Positions 7,575-16,008 are shown, counted from the stretch's first letter. The stretch: DNA of 32,203 nt from Paraburkholderia sp. C35 (GCF_003121405.1 NZ_QBUY01000108.1:1-32203), one strand, 5' to 3'. A program made the numbers and translations. The notes: generated from the sequence alone by a model not told the origin.

Positions 7575-9196
7575 GACCGCGCTCCCACCGATACCGCCGG
7601 CACCGAGGTCTGCTGCAAGCCGAGCAGTTGCGCAATCGGCACGCTGTAGTTGACGACCGTCAGCCCGATCATCAACGCGACCCACAAGCCGAAGCTGTTC
7701 AGTGCAGCCGGCACACGCTCGACGGGATGCACGGGCGCGCTGAAGCGGAACTGCTTCGGCTGTTCGATCACGCCGAACTGTGCTTTTGCGAGGATGTAGA
7801 GAAACAGCGCGCCGGAGATCACGAGAATCAGCCCGCCGATGGCCGATACGGCAACCCAGATCGCTTGCGGCGCAATCGCGGGATTGCTGTAATCGTAGTA
7901 CGCCATGCGTCGCGGCGCGCCGAGCAGACCGACGTAATGCCACGGCAACGTGACCACCATCATGCCGATGAACCACAGCCACAACTGCCAGCGAATCAGG
8001 CGCAGCGAGCCAATCGCGCGGCCCGTCAGTTGCGGCCACAGTTCATACGCAATCGCGAAGTACATGATGACGATCGCGCCGCCGAAGATCAGATGGAAGT
8101 GCCCCGTGACCCACTGCGTATTGTGGATCGTCTCGTTCAGCTGATAGCTCATGTTGATGAGCCCGCCCGCGCCGCCGAAGCCGAGCATGATGAACGAGAA
8201 CGCGATGACGAGCATCATCGGGTTGTCCCACGGCAGCGCTTTCAGCCAGCCGAATGCGCCCTTGCCGCCGCGCAGGCGTCCCGCGATTTCCACCGATGCG
8301 CAGATCGTGAAGACGGTCAGCAGTGTCGGCACGGAGACCATGCCCGTGAACACGGCGTGCACGAACTTGAAGCCCGAGCCGACCTGCGGATCGGCGAACA
8401 GATGGTGAATGCCGATCGGCATCGCGAAGACGAGGAACAGGATGAACGACACACGCGCCATCGAATCGCTATACAGCCTGCCGCCGATCGCGCGCGGCAC
8501 CAGCGTGTAGTACGCGATATACGACGGCACCAGCCAGAAATAGACGATGGCGTGCAGCGTCCAAGAAAACAGCACGCGCGCGAGACCCGCATCGATAGTG
8601 TTCTTCAGGCCGAGCGCGACGGGCAGAATCTGGAACAGGATTTCGAGCGCCGCTCCCACGGCGGTCCACGCCCACAGATACGCGCCCGCCACGTTTGCGT
8701 ACATCGCGAGCGGCACTGGCTTGCCGGGATTCGCGCGTTTCCAGATATGCAGATTGACGCCCATCAGCGCGACCCAGATCCATGAGCCGACCACTACCAG
8801 GACGACACCAAGATAATAGAACGGACTGCCGATCATCGGCGGATAGAAGGTGAAGAGCACGGATGCCTGACCTGCCGCGACAGGCACCATCGCCATCACC
8901 GCGCCGACCACCAGCAGGATGAACGCGCCCCACGCCCATTTCAGGCCGACCAGCGCCTGTTGCAGCGCGAGTTCCACGATTGCGTATCCGAAGCCCATCG
9001 CCACGAGTGTGGGCAGCACATAGGCCATCACCGTGCCGTGCGCCGTCACCGAGCGATAGTACAGTTCCGGATCGCCGATCCACGGATGCAGCGGACTGCG
9101 CACGAGCATCTGCCATGCGCCCAGCAGCAGCGCGATTCCGAACGCGATGAACGCGAGCCAGAAGTGCGCGAGAACGAGTCGCTTAGCGTGAAACAC
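7571..9196 (-). CDS. Heme-copper oxidase subunit I, B-type (ba3-like)
   Basis: A 541-residue polytopic catalytic subunit reducing O2 to water. Visible ligands: His53 in TAHGT (low-spin heme), His215 with Tyr219 in the HAIVYFW motif (CuB and the cross-linked Tyr), His264-His265 (CuB), and His366 and His368 in TGHFHLIFGG (high-spin and low-spin heme). The HxxxY placement and the overall sequence resemble the ba3/B family rather than the aa3 A family. The start is a GTG with GGAGG 7 nt upstream, overlapping the end of subunit II by 14 bp. The following cytochrome gene overlaps its stop. B-type enzymes generally have high oxygen affinity and use a single proton channel; that is family knowledge, not seen here. 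Confidence 0.93.
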   Translation of the reverse strand: MFHAKRLVLAHFWLAFIAFGIALLLGAWQMLVRSPLHPWIGDPELYYRSVTAHGTVMAYVLPTLVAMGFGYAIVELALQQALVGLKWAWGAFILLVVGAVMAMVPVAAGQASVLFTFYPPMIGSPFYYLGVVLVVVGSWIWVALMGVNLHIWKRANPGKPVPLAMYANVAGAYLWAWTAVGAALEILFQILPVALGLKNTIDAGLARVLFSWTLHAIVYFWLVPSYIAYYTLVPRAIGGRLYSDSMARVSFILFLVFAMPIGIHHLFADPQVGSGFKFVHAVFTGMVSVPTLLTVFTICASVEIAGRLRGGKGAFGWLKALPWDNPMMLVIAFSFIMLGFGGAGGLINMSYQLNETIHNTQWVTGHFHLIFGGAIVIMYFAIAYELWPQLTGRAIGSLRLIRWQLWLWFIGMMVVTLPWHYVGLLGAPRRMAYYDYSNPAIAPQAIWVAVSAIGGLILVISGALFLYILAKAQFGVIEQPKQFRFSAPVHPVERVPAALNSFGLWVALMIGLTVVNYSVPIAQLLGLQQTSVPAVSVGARS

Positions 9197-9755
9197 AGCT
9201 GAGCCTCCGATGTTGTTTTGCCTGTTCGAAGAAGGCAGCCTTGTCGATCACCTTCACGTGCGCCCACATCGTCTGATGGCCGAAGCCGCAGAATTCGTGG
9301 CAGGGCATCAGGTGATCGGCGGGTTTGTCGAAGGAGGACGAAAATGTCGCGACGTAGCCGGGCACGACCATCGTGTTGATGTTCGTATCCGTGACGAGCA
9401 GGCCGTGCACGACGTCGGCGCTGGTCGTTCGGAAGGTGATGTCCGTACCCGCCGGCACCAGCAGACATTGCGGCGTGAACGAGTACTGCTGCGCGATGAA
9501 GCGCACGACGACCGTGCCATCCGGATCGACGCCCGTACCGAGATTGCTCTCGACGAATTCCCCCGACATCTGCAGCCGCGACGGATCGATGGTTTCGACA
9601 CGCGACGGCGGCATCATCGCGTAGTGCAGGCCCGAATACACGACCACCACGAGCATGAACACGACAATCGCAATGACGAAATACGCCCAGCGCTTTTCCG
9701 AGCGCTCGGCGATGTCGTGGCCGTTATCCGGCGAATGGGAAGGTTGGGTCGACAT
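9183..9755 (-). CDS. Cytochrome c oxidase subunit II (CuA subunit)
   Basis: A 190-residue subunit with one N-terminal membrane helix (about residues 23-44) and a periplasmic cupredoxin domain. All CuA ligands are present: His117, then Cys152, Glu154 (backbone), Cys156, His160 and Met163 in the PCHEFCGFGHQTM motif. It receives electrons from cytochrome c and passes them to subunit I. A single N-terminal helix, rather than two, is the B-type pattern. The ATG at 9755 lies two bases after the stop of the small upstream subunit, and its 3' end overlaps the GTG of subunit I by 14 bp. A longer frame from 9791 would overlap the small subunit and was not chosen. Confidence 0.93.
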   Translation of the reverse strand: MSTQPSHSPDNGHDIAERSEKRWAYFVIAIVVFMLVVVVYSGLHYAMMPPSRVETIDPSRLQMSGEFVESNLGTGVDPDGTVVVRFIAQQYSFTPQCLLVPAGTDITFRTTSADVVHGLLVTDTNINTMVVPGYVATFSSSFDKPADHLMPCHEFCGFGHQTMWAHVKVIDKAAFFEQAKQHRRLSCVSR

Positions 9756-9757
9756 GA

Positions 9758-9940
9758 TCAGTGAATGACGCCGCGCGGCAGAAACACGCAAAAGTAGAAG
9801 CCGCTCCAGATTGCCAGTACCACCACAGCCGCCACGCCCGCGACGGCAATCGCGCCATGCGGACCTTGCGCGACGATGCGCTGGACTTCGTCGTCCGAAG
9901 CGTTGCCGGAGTGGTCGCCGGAGTGAACGTTAGGGTCCAT
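9758..9940 (-). CDS. Small single-helix oxidase subunit (subunit IIa-like)
   Basis: A 60-residue protein with a polar N-terminus (MDPNVHSGDHSGNASDDE) and one membrane helix (about residues 29-53) ending FLPRGVIH. It lies between the triheme cytochrome and subunit II and is only two bases from the next start. GGAG stands 9 nt before the ATG. Position, size and topology match the small accessory subunit (IIa) that completes the missing first helix of subunit II in ba3-type oxidases. Sequence identity is too short to prove the family, so the role rests on context. Confidence 0.8.
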   Translation of the reverse strand: MDPNVHSGDHSGNASDDEVQRIVAQGPHGAIAVAGVAAVVVLAIWSGFYFCVFLPRGVIH

Positions 9941-9981
9941 CTGCCAATTCTCCGAGGACAAGGTTGGTTGAGCGCCGTGGG

Positions 9982-11298
9982 CTAGTGAAGCGGCGCCTTG
10001 CGCAGTTCGTTGACCTGCTTCGCCGTCACGGGCAGGCCGTGATTGCCCCACGCGGTGCGGATATACGTGACGACGGCGGCGAGATCGGTGTCGTTCAGTT
10101 CCTGCGCGAACGGCGGCATGCCGTACGGCTCGGGGTTGCGCTGCGTGCCGGGCGGGAAGCCGCCGTTGAGCACGATGCGGATCGGGTTGACCGCTGAATC
10201 CATTTCGATCGACTGGTTGTGCGCCAGCGGCGGGTAGTGTTGCAGATGGCCTTCGCCGTGCTCGCCATGACAGGTCGCGCATTTCGCCATGTAGATGCGC
10301 TGGCCGGTTTCGAACACGGCTGGCTTTACCGTTGCAGACGGACCCGTCTTGCGGCCGGGATCGTTGTCGGGCAGCGTCTTCAGGTATACGGCCATCGCCT
10401 TGACGTCGTCATCGGTCATGTATTGCAGGCTGTGATACGTGACTTCGGCCATCGGGCCATACACGGCGCCGCGATCCGAGATGCCAGCCTGCAGCAGATC
10501 GACGATGTCCTTGATGCTCCAGTCGCCGAGTCCGCCGTCCTTGTCGGACGTGAGCGACGGCGCGTACCAGTTCTGCACGGGAATCAGGCCGCCCGCGAAC
10601 TGCTCGCTCTTCGACGAGCCGCCGAGCATGTTGATCTTCGTGTGACACATCGAGCAGTGGCCGAGTCCTTCGACGAGATACGCGCCGCGATTCCATTCGA
10701 CCGAGCGGCTCGGGTTCGGCTGGAACTCGCCTTCGCGGAAATACAGCGAGCGCCATCCGACCAGCAGTTCGCGCTGGTTGAACGGAAAGCGCAACGCATG
10801 CTTGCGGCTCGGCTGATGCACGGGTTCCACCGATTTCAGATACGCGAAGATCGCGTCGGAGTCTTCGCGCGTGACCTTGGTGTAGGCCGCAATCGGCATG
10901 GCCGGATAGATCAGCTTGCCGTCCGGGCTCTTGCCCGTGCGCATCATCTTGAAGAATTCGTCGGCGGTCCATTTGCCGATGCCGTACTCGTTGTCGGAAC
11001 TGATGTTCGGCGTATAGAGCGTGCCGAACGGTGTGTCCATCGCCAGCCCGCCACCAAATGTCTTGCCGCGTGGCGCCGTGTGGCAGGCGATGCAATCGCC
11101 TGCGCGCGCGAGGTATTCGCCGCGTCTGACGATTTCAGGGCGTGTATCCGGGCCAGCAGGCGCGCTGGTTTCCGCTGCATGCGTAGCGGCGATAAACGTC
11201 GAGTGAGGCACGAAAGCGCAGAGTGCGAACGCGGCGCTCGCAGCAATCGACAGGGTTACGCGACGCACGGAGACGGAGCGAAAGGAGAAAGTCTTCAT
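9982..11298 (-). CDS. Triheme cytochrome c (alcohol/gluconate dehydrogenase cytochrome-subunit-like)
   Basis: A 438-residue exported protein: a signal peptide (about residues 1-42, ending THAA) and three c-type domains with CIACH (Cys69-His73), CSMCH (near 215) and CATCH (near 339). The layout GEYLARAGDCIACHT, GRG-type repeats and spacing match the triheme cytochrome c subunits of membrane-bound alcohol, aldehyde and gluconate dehydrogenases. No dehydrogenase gene lies beside it; it sits in an oxidase operon. Its ATG overlaps the stop of the upstream diheme gene (ATGA). It may be an electron entry point for a dehydrogenase encoded elsewhere or a relay within the oxidase chain. The heme count is firm; partner identity is inference. 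Confidence 0.9.
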   Translation of the reverse strand: MKTFSFRSVSVRRVTLSIAASAAFALCAFVPHSTFIAATHAAETSAPAGPDTRPEIVRRGEYLARAGDCIACHTAPRGKTFGGGLAMDTPFGTLYTPNISSDNEYGIGKWTADEFFKMMRTGKSPDGKLIYPAMPIAAYTKVTREDSDAIFAYLKSVEPVHQPSRKHALRFPFNQRELLVGWRSLYFREGEFQPNPSRSVEWNRGAYLVEGLGHCSMCHTKINMLGGSSKSEQFAGGLIPVQNWYAPSLTSDKDGGLGDWSIKDIVDLLQAGISDRGAVYGPMAEVTYHSLQYMTDDDVKAMAVYLKTLPDNDPGRKTGPSATVKPAVFETGQRIYMAKCATCHGEHGEGHLQHYPPLAHNQSIEMDSAVNPIRIVLNGGFPPGTQRNPEPYGMPPFAQELNDTDLAAVVTYIRTAWGNHGLPVTAKQVNELRKAPLH

Positions 11299-12017
11299 TC
11301 CGGTTGGCTCCCACATGCGAGCGGCAGCTTGCCGGGCAGGCGCGACACGGGACGCGGATCGTCGGGACGCGGCTGGCGCGCGAGCCAGATCGACACCGCG
11401 GTGATGTCCTTGTCGCTCAGCTTGATGGCGATGCCATGCATGCAGTCGGGCGCGAGCGCGTGGCGCGTGCCCGAACGCCATGTGCCCATCTGTCCGGCGA
11501 TATAGCTCGCATGCAGGCCGAGCAGACCCGGAATGCCTGGCTGCTGTCCCGTCAGCCGTGGCCCGTGACACGCGGCGCACGCAGGTATGCCGCGCTTTGC
11601 GTCGCCCTGCATGACGATCTGCTTGCCGTAGTCGAGCGTCGCTTGCGGCAGCGGATTGGTATCGGGATTCGGATAAGGCGGCTGCAGATCGGCGAAATAC
11701 TGGCTGATCTTGCGCAGGTACTCGTCGGGTAGAAACGCGAGCAGATAGCCCATCGGCGGATAGGTGCGGCCGCCGTCGCGGAATGCCGTCAACTGGTTGA
11801 ACAGATACTCGGCAGGCTTGCCCGCGATGCGCGGAAAATAATCGTTGTTGCGCCCCTGGCCCTGCACACCGTGACAGGTCGTGCACGCATGCATTTTTTC
11901 ATCCATCGCGGACGGCGCGGGCGCATCGTTTGAAGCCGCGAATGATGGTCGCGCATGCAGCGCGCACAGGACGCAAAACAGCAACAGGATCGAATTGCCG
12001 ACGGTTCTGCGATGCAC
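11295..12017 (-). CDS. Diheme cytochrome c, c4-like, exported
   Basis: A 240-residue protein with a signal peptide (about residues 1-28, RPSFAA at the cleavage region) and two heme sites, CTTCH (Cys45, Cys48, His49) and CAACH (Cys147, Cys150, His151), in the tandem arrangement of cytochrome c4. The start chosen is the GTG at 12017, with GAGG about 9 nt upstream; this places the signal peptide at the N-terminus, whereas the longer frame from 12158 would add 47 charged residues ahead of it. It is the first gene of the six-gene oxidase operon and overlaps the triheme gene by four bases. It probably shuttles electrons in the periplasm. Confidence 0.88.
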   Translation of the reverse strand: MHRRTVGNSILLLFCVLCALHARPSFAASNDAPAPSAMDEKMHACTTCHGVQGQGRNNDYFPRIAGKPAEYLFNQLTAFRDGGRTYPPMGYLLAFLPDEYLRKISQYFADLQPPYPNPDTNPLPQATLDYGKQIVMQGDAKRGIPACAACHGPRLTGQQPGIPGLLGLHASYIAGQMGTWRSGTRHALAPDCMHGIAIKLSDKDITAVSIWLARQPRPDDPRPVSRLPGKLPLACGSQPE

Positions 12018-12420
12018 GACTGGCCTCGTAGGGAGAGAGTTTCTAATCGTTGTGTCAAACCCCAGGGAAGCGTCACCTGGCGCTGTTCTCTTCTTGCTCT
12101 TCTGCTTCTCTACCGCAGCCGCACTAGCGACGCGTGACATACGAATGAAGGCGGCCACTACAGGGAAATGCCATGCGCAATGTGTGGCGCCGACAGTCTA
12201 TTCAAGTCCACACGGGCGTGCAGATGAGGGTACAGATGACGCTCGCACAAGTGCCGCGCTTGCCGGCGATTCGGCACGCGCATCAATACAGTAAGGCTTC
12301 AGAATGACGCTGGCGTTGCAATCATCATAGGTGGCAATCTGCCACGTTTCAACGCAGCTCCGCGACGCTTGCAGAGATTGTCGTGTCAACTAAGTACTTT
12401 TGCAGATACTGCAACGGCAC
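12018..12420. promoter_or_regulatory. Leader/promoter region of the oxidase operon with two perfect dyads
   Basis: About 400 bp with no supported gene. It holds two perfect inverted repeats: GTGGC-AATCT-GCCAC (12331-12345) and TTGCAG-ATA-CTGCAA (12400-12414). A TTGACA-like element lies on the minus strand near 12050. No FNR/Anr-type TTGAT-N4-ATCAA box, which might be expected for an oxygen-regulated oxidase, was found by eye. The second dyad lies just after the LysR stop but lacks a T-tract, so an operator is more likely than a terminator. Confidence 0.4.
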
Positions 12421-13314
12421 TCATGCGAGCAGACGCATGAAAGCGTCGCGCGCATGCGTCACATGTGCGCTTTCGCCGGGTCTGCCGGGCAGCAGATGAA
12501 ACTCGACGGCGGGTAACGGAGGCAGGCCGACAGACGGCGGACATGGTGCCGTGCCCGAGCCGATCGACGATTCGTTCAGACATGAAACGCCGAGCCCCGC
12601 TTTCAGCGCGAGTTGCAGCCCGGCCATGCCCGATGCCGAATGCGAGACGAGAAACGGCACCTTGTTTTCATCGAGCAACCGGACGACGAAGCGCTGAAGC
12701 TGACACGTCGACGGCAACAGCACGAGATGAAACGGCGCGGCGATGAGCCGTGCGTCGGCATCGGCGGACATCGCCCATACGAGCTTTTCGCGCCTCACGA
12801 CCGTGCTCGCTGCCTGCGTGCGGTTCGATGCCGCGCGCTTCGCGCCCGGTGCGACGATGCGCAGCGACAGGCCGATATCGAAGGTCGCGTCGTCTTCGAC
12901 GCTGCTATCGATCACCGCGCTCGGCAGCACGGTCACATGCAGACGCAGGCGGGGATGCTGCTCCGAGAACATCTTCAGCACGCGTGCGACATCGTGGGGC
13001 CGGTAGTAATCGGTGATCGCGATGCGCAATTCGCCGTCGAGCGAGCGCCCGTGCAGGTCTTCGAATGCCGCTTCGCTCATGGCGAGAATGCGGCGGGCGT
13101 GGTCGAGCAGCTTCGCGCCTGCGGGCGTCGCGGTGACGCCTTGCTTGCCACGCACGAACAGCGGCTGGCCCGCGCGCTCTTCGAGCTTCTTCAACTGCTC
13201 GCTCGCCGACGACTGCGACAGGAATACGCGCTCCGCGCCCGCCGACACGCTGCCCGCCTCCGCGACGGCCACGAAAGTGCGCAACTGGGAAAGATCGAAA
13301 GCGCGCTGGTTCAT
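12421..13314 (-). CDS. LysR-family transcriptional regulator
   Basis: A 297-residue LysR-type regulator. The HTH spans about residues 6-65 with the signature FVAVAEAGSVSAGAERVFLS and QSSASEQLKKLEERAGQPLF; the effector-binding domain follows. The ATG at 13314 has GGAGAAA upstream and yields the family N-terminus; the longer frame reaching 13638 runs into the divergent transporter gene and was rejected. It is divergent from an MFS transporter 98 bp away, the probable target. Although it points the same way as the oxidase operon, a 400-bp gap separates them, so co-transcription is doubtful. The inducer is unknown. Confidence 0.88.
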   Translation of the reverse strand: MNQRAFDLSQLRTFVAVAEAGSVSAGAERVFLSQSSASEQLKKLEERAGQPLFVRGKQGVTATPAGAKLLDHARRILAMSEAAFEDLHGRSLDGELRIAITDYYRPHDVARVLKMFSEQHPRLRLHVTVLPSAVIDSSVEDDATFDIGLSLRIVAPGAKRAASNRTQAASTVVRREKLVWAMSADADARLIAAPFHLVLLPSTCQLQRFVVRLLDENKVPFLVSHSASGMAGLQLALKAGLGVSCLNESSIGSGTAPCPPSVGLPPLPAVEFHLLPGRPGESAHVTHARDAFMRLLA

Positions 13315-13330
13315 GTTTCGGTTTCTCCGA

Positions 13331-13368
13331 TGGATGACATCCAATTTTCCCGCTTTTCCGATTAATCG
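13331..13368. promoter_or_regulatory. Divergent LysR/MFS operator candidates
   Basis: The 98-bp divergent gap contains two perfect palindromes: TGGATG-A-CATCCA (13331-13343) and CGATTAATCG (13359-13368). LysR regulators typically bind two such sites, a recognition site and an activation site, between divergent genes. This is assigned by symmetry and position. Confidence 0.45.
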
Positions 13369-13412
13369 TCCAATCCTACGATAGCCGTCAATCGAGTGAT
13401 CCGGAGGTGATT

Positions 13413-14708
13413 GTGGGACAAGGGATTCAGGTATCGAAGGCAGCAGGCGGGGTGAGCGGCAATCATCGCTGGAAGGTGCTGGGCGTGGGCTTTGCCGCGA
13501 ACGCGAGTTTCTCGGCAGCGTTCTCCGGCATTCCGACCACGGCAATTTTCCTGCGCAACGGCTATCACATCGGCAATGAGGGCCTTGGCCTCGTGCTCGG
13601 TATGCTCGGACTTGGCATTGCCGTGAGCGAGTTGCCATGGGGACTGCTCACCGACCGTTGGGGCGACCGGCGCGTGCTGCTGCTCGGCTTGCTGGCGACG
13701 GCCGCTGCGCTGGCCGTGAGGGCGGGCTTCGTCGTGCCGCGTGGCGCCGCCGCGCCGGGCCTCGTGCCGCTTGCGCTCGGACTGCTCGCGGTCGGTCTGC
13801 TGGGCGGCAGCGTCAGCGGCTCGAGCGGGCGCGCGGTGCTGGCCTGGTTTCGCGACGGCGCGCGCGGTCTGGCGATGAGCATCCGGCAGACGGCCGTGCC
13901 GGCTGGCGGCGGGCTCGGTGCGCTGACGTTGCCGTCGCTGGCTGCGCATGTCGGTTTTGTCGGCGTGTATGGCGTGCTCGCGATGCTGTGCGCGGTCACC
14001 GCGTGGTTTGCCTGGCGCTGGCTGCACGAACCGCCCGTTCCGGTTGCGCAGGCCGGGCAGCGGAGCGTCGCGCATGACGCGCAGGCGGAGCAGGTTTCGC
14101 CGTTGCGCGACGTCGGTGTGTGGCGTGTGGCGCTGGGCATCGGCGTGCTGTGCGTGCCGCAACTGGCTGTCGTGACATTCGCCACGGTCTTTTTGCACGA
14201 CTTCGGGCATGCCGGCGTGTTCGAAATCAGCGCGACAATGGCCGCCGTGCAGACGGGCGCGGCTGCCGCACGCGTCTGGAGCGGACACTGGACCGACCGG
14301 CATGGCAACCGGCGTCAGTACATGCGCGCCTGCAGCGTACTGACGGCGCTGCTGTTCGCAGCGCTTGCGCTGATCGCAGCGCGCACGGGCGGCGCGCATG
14401 GTGCGCTACCCGCCATGCTCGCGGCGATGGTGGTGCTCGGCGGCGTCAGCGCGTCCGCGTGGCACGGCGTCGCCTACACGGAACTGGCGACGCTCGCAGG
14501 AACGCGCCGCGCGGGCACGGCGCTCGCGATGGGCAACACGTGCGCGTTCATGACGTTGTTCGTCACGCCGCTGGTGATTCCGCCGTTGCTCGCAGCCACC
14601 TCGTGGCCAGCCGTATGGGCGATTGCGAGCGTGTGTGCACTGATTGCGCTTCCTGTTTTTCCCAAGCCGCAGCGCATGGCGCGCTACACGTCGAGAGTGC
14701 GGGTATGA
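13413..14708 (+). CDS. MFS transporter
   Basis: A 431-residue major facilitator superfamily protein with twelve predicted membrane segments in two halves and the motif-A-like loop LLTDRWGDRR between helices 2 and 3, repeated in weaker form as HWTDRHGNRR in the second half. The start is a GTG at 13413 with CGGAGG 5 nt upstream; a GTG six bases earlier lies within that ribosome site and is less likely. It is divergent from a LysR gene that probably controls it, and followed by a strong terminator. The substrate (uptake or efflux) cannot be told from these motifs. Confidence 0.88.
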   Translation: MGQGIQVSKAAGGVSGNHRWKVLGVGFAANASFSAAFSGIPTTAIFLRNGYHIGNEGLGLVLGMLGLGIAVSELPWGLLTDRWGDRRVLLLGLLATAAALAVRAGFVVPRGAAAPGLVPLALGLLAVGLLGGSVSGSSGRAVLAWFRDGARGLAMSIRQTAVPAGGGLGALTLPSLAAHVGFVGVYGVLAMLCAVTAWFAWRWLHEPPVPVAQAGQRSVAHDAQAEQVSPLRDVGVWRVALGIGVLCVPQLAVVTFATVFLHDFGHAGVFEISATMAAVQTGAAAARVWSGHWTDRHGNRRQYMRACSVLTALLFAALALIAARTGGAHGALPAMLAAMVVLGGVSASAWHGVAYTELATLAGTRRAGTALAMGNTCAFMTLFVTPLVIPPLLAATSWPAVWAIASVCALIALPVFPKPQRMARYTSRVRV

Positions 14709-14739
14709 GTCTGGCGGCCCATTCTTGAACTTTGCTGTG

Positions 14740-14776
14740 GGCGTCCGGCCATGTGTCGGACGCCTTTTTTCTTTTT
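14740..14776 (+). terminator. Rho-independent terminator after the MFS gene
   Basis: GGCGTCCG (14740-14747) pairs with CGGACGCC (14757-14764) around a 9-nt loop and is followed by TTTTTTCTTTTT. Confidence 0.92.
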
Positions 14777-15321
14777 ACGAATTTTAAGTGTGCTATTAAT
14801 ATAATTATTTTGTAAATAAAAGCGCTATCTCATGTCTGATTTTTCTGGTTCGAGAGTCAGAATTATTTTAAGAATGAATTTGATACTTCAATCTTCTTAG
14901 GGTGTTTCTCTTTTTTGCGCATATTGATCGATTGGTGTTCTGTGAAGTCACTCTTATTCATCTCTGGTCCAAGATGATTTGGCTGAACCATGCGACGATC
15001 GTTTCGTTCACCCGGTTGCCGTTCTGTGTCTGCATCGATGGTGCGTCCGTGTCCTAACGTGCGTTTCGAAATTTCGGAAATAGTGCGCGGAATAGCGAAT
15101 GACATAGTCTCAGCGAAAATCCATCAATTGACGATAAATCAATGAATTTCCCAGGATGTCTTTGAATCAGACATCGATTCGGAACTCTCTGATATTCCAA
15201 TTTTGCCGGGAATGTTTTGATTTGGTTTGTCGGGACACGATTCGTTATATGTTGCGAGCATTGTCATAAAGCGAGTTCGTTTCAACATTGACAAACACAA
15301 ACCAATAACAAGGCGGTACGA
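14777..15321. promoter_or_regulatory. AT-rich leader region of the response-regulator cluster
   Basis: About 550 bp without a supported gene and strikingly AT-rich at its left end (the 60 bases from 14761 are about 20% G+C). It contains a perfect inverted repeat GATGTCT-N7-AGACATC (15155-15175), a palindrome CGAAATTTCG (15067-15076), and a TTGACA hexamer at 15288-15293 without a good -10. AT-rich, dyad-bearing DNA ahead of regulators is typical of H-NS-silenced or autoregulated promoters, which is inference here. Confidence 0.5.
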
Positions 15322-15990
15322 GTGAATCTTCGAATCATGCTGGCAGACGACCATCCGTTTGTTCTGCTCGGTATCCGGGCCACGCTGGTGGCGCACGGAG
15401 GGTTCACGATCGTCGGCGAGGCAACGAGTCCATCGTTACTCGTTCAGTTGATGGAGCAGTCGCCTTGCGACGTGCTTGTCACAGACCTGACCATGCCCGA
15501 CGCAACGGGCAATGCTGACGACGGGTTGCGACTGATCCGGCGCATACGTAGCGGCTGGCCCAACGTGCACATTGTGGTGCTGACCAGCCTGACCAATGCC
15601 GCCATCCTTCGCTCGATCATGACTTACGGGGTGATCGGCATGCTCAACAAGAGTGAATCGATGGATGAACTGGCGGCGGCGATCCGCGCGGCGGGGTCGG
15701 GGCGCTCCTATGTCAGCCGGTCGATCCTGCATACGCTGTCTGAAGCGAGCGGCGAGCCGCTCGGCATGTCGCCCATGCGCGATCTCTCGCCTCGTCAAGC
15801 CGAGGTGATCAACATGTTCGTGCGCGGAAAGTCGATTTCAGAGATCGCCCGTTATCTCGGTCGGGACGTTCGCACAGTGAGTCGGCAAAAGCGCGATGCA
15901 ATGGCGAAGCTGGGCGTCAGCAACGATCCCGGACTGTTCGCGTTTGTGCGCGCGCACGGATTCACACAAAACATCACACAGGATAGCTAA
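15322..15990 (+). CDS. RcsB-like response regulator (first of three)
   Basis: A 222-residue two-component regulator: receiver domain (about residues 2-125) with the acidic pair Asp9-Asp10, phospho-acceptor Asp55 in VTDLTMP and the conserved Thr/Lys, then a LuxR-type HTH (about 150-210) containing LSPRQAEVINMFVRGKSISE and RTVSRQKRDAMAKLG. The wording of the HTH and the inserted loop after Asp55 (DATGNADDG) resemble RcsB more than NarL. The start is a GTG preceded by AAGG; an alternative would truncate the receiver. Two paralogs and a phosphorelay kinase follow on the same strand, so it is probably one output of that kinase. Its recognition helix is the most divergent of the three. Confidence 0.9.
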   Translation: MNLRIMLADDHPFVLLGIRATLVAHGGFTIVGEATSPSLLVQLMEQSPCDVLVTDLTMPDATGNADDGLRLIRRIRSGWPNVHIVVLTSLTNAAILRSIMTYGVIGMLNKSESMDELAAAIRAAGSGRSYVSRSILHTLSEASGEPLGMSPMRDLSPRQAEVINMFVRGKSISEIARYLGRDVRTVSRQKRDAMAKLGVSNDPGLFAFVRAHGFTQNITQDS

Positions 15991-16008
15991 TCAATGTGCG
16001 GGACTATC

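Noticed and set aside
7628..8785. 385-residue plus-strand open frame across oxidase subunit I
   Set aside because: Low-complexity Arg/His/Asp composition and complete overlap with a subunit I gene carrying every metal ligand.
12400..12414. TTGCAG-ATA-CTGCAA as a terminator for the minus-strand LysR gene
   Set aside because: The stem is only 6 bp and no T-tract follows on the minus strand; an operator or chance dyad is more likely.
13362..14399. 345-residue minus-strand frame through the MFS gene
   Set aside because: Shadow of a membrane-protein gene, Arg/Gln/His-rich, no motif.
14869..14875. TAAGAAT in the AT-rich gap as an RcsAB box
   Set aside because: Only the left half matches; in AT-rich sequence this is expected by chance.
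14863..15105. 80-residue minus-strand open frame in the AT-rich gap
   Set aside because: No good ribosome site, no recognisable domain, very charged composition, and it lies in a region that looks regulatory. It might be a small gene, but nothing supports it beyond openness.
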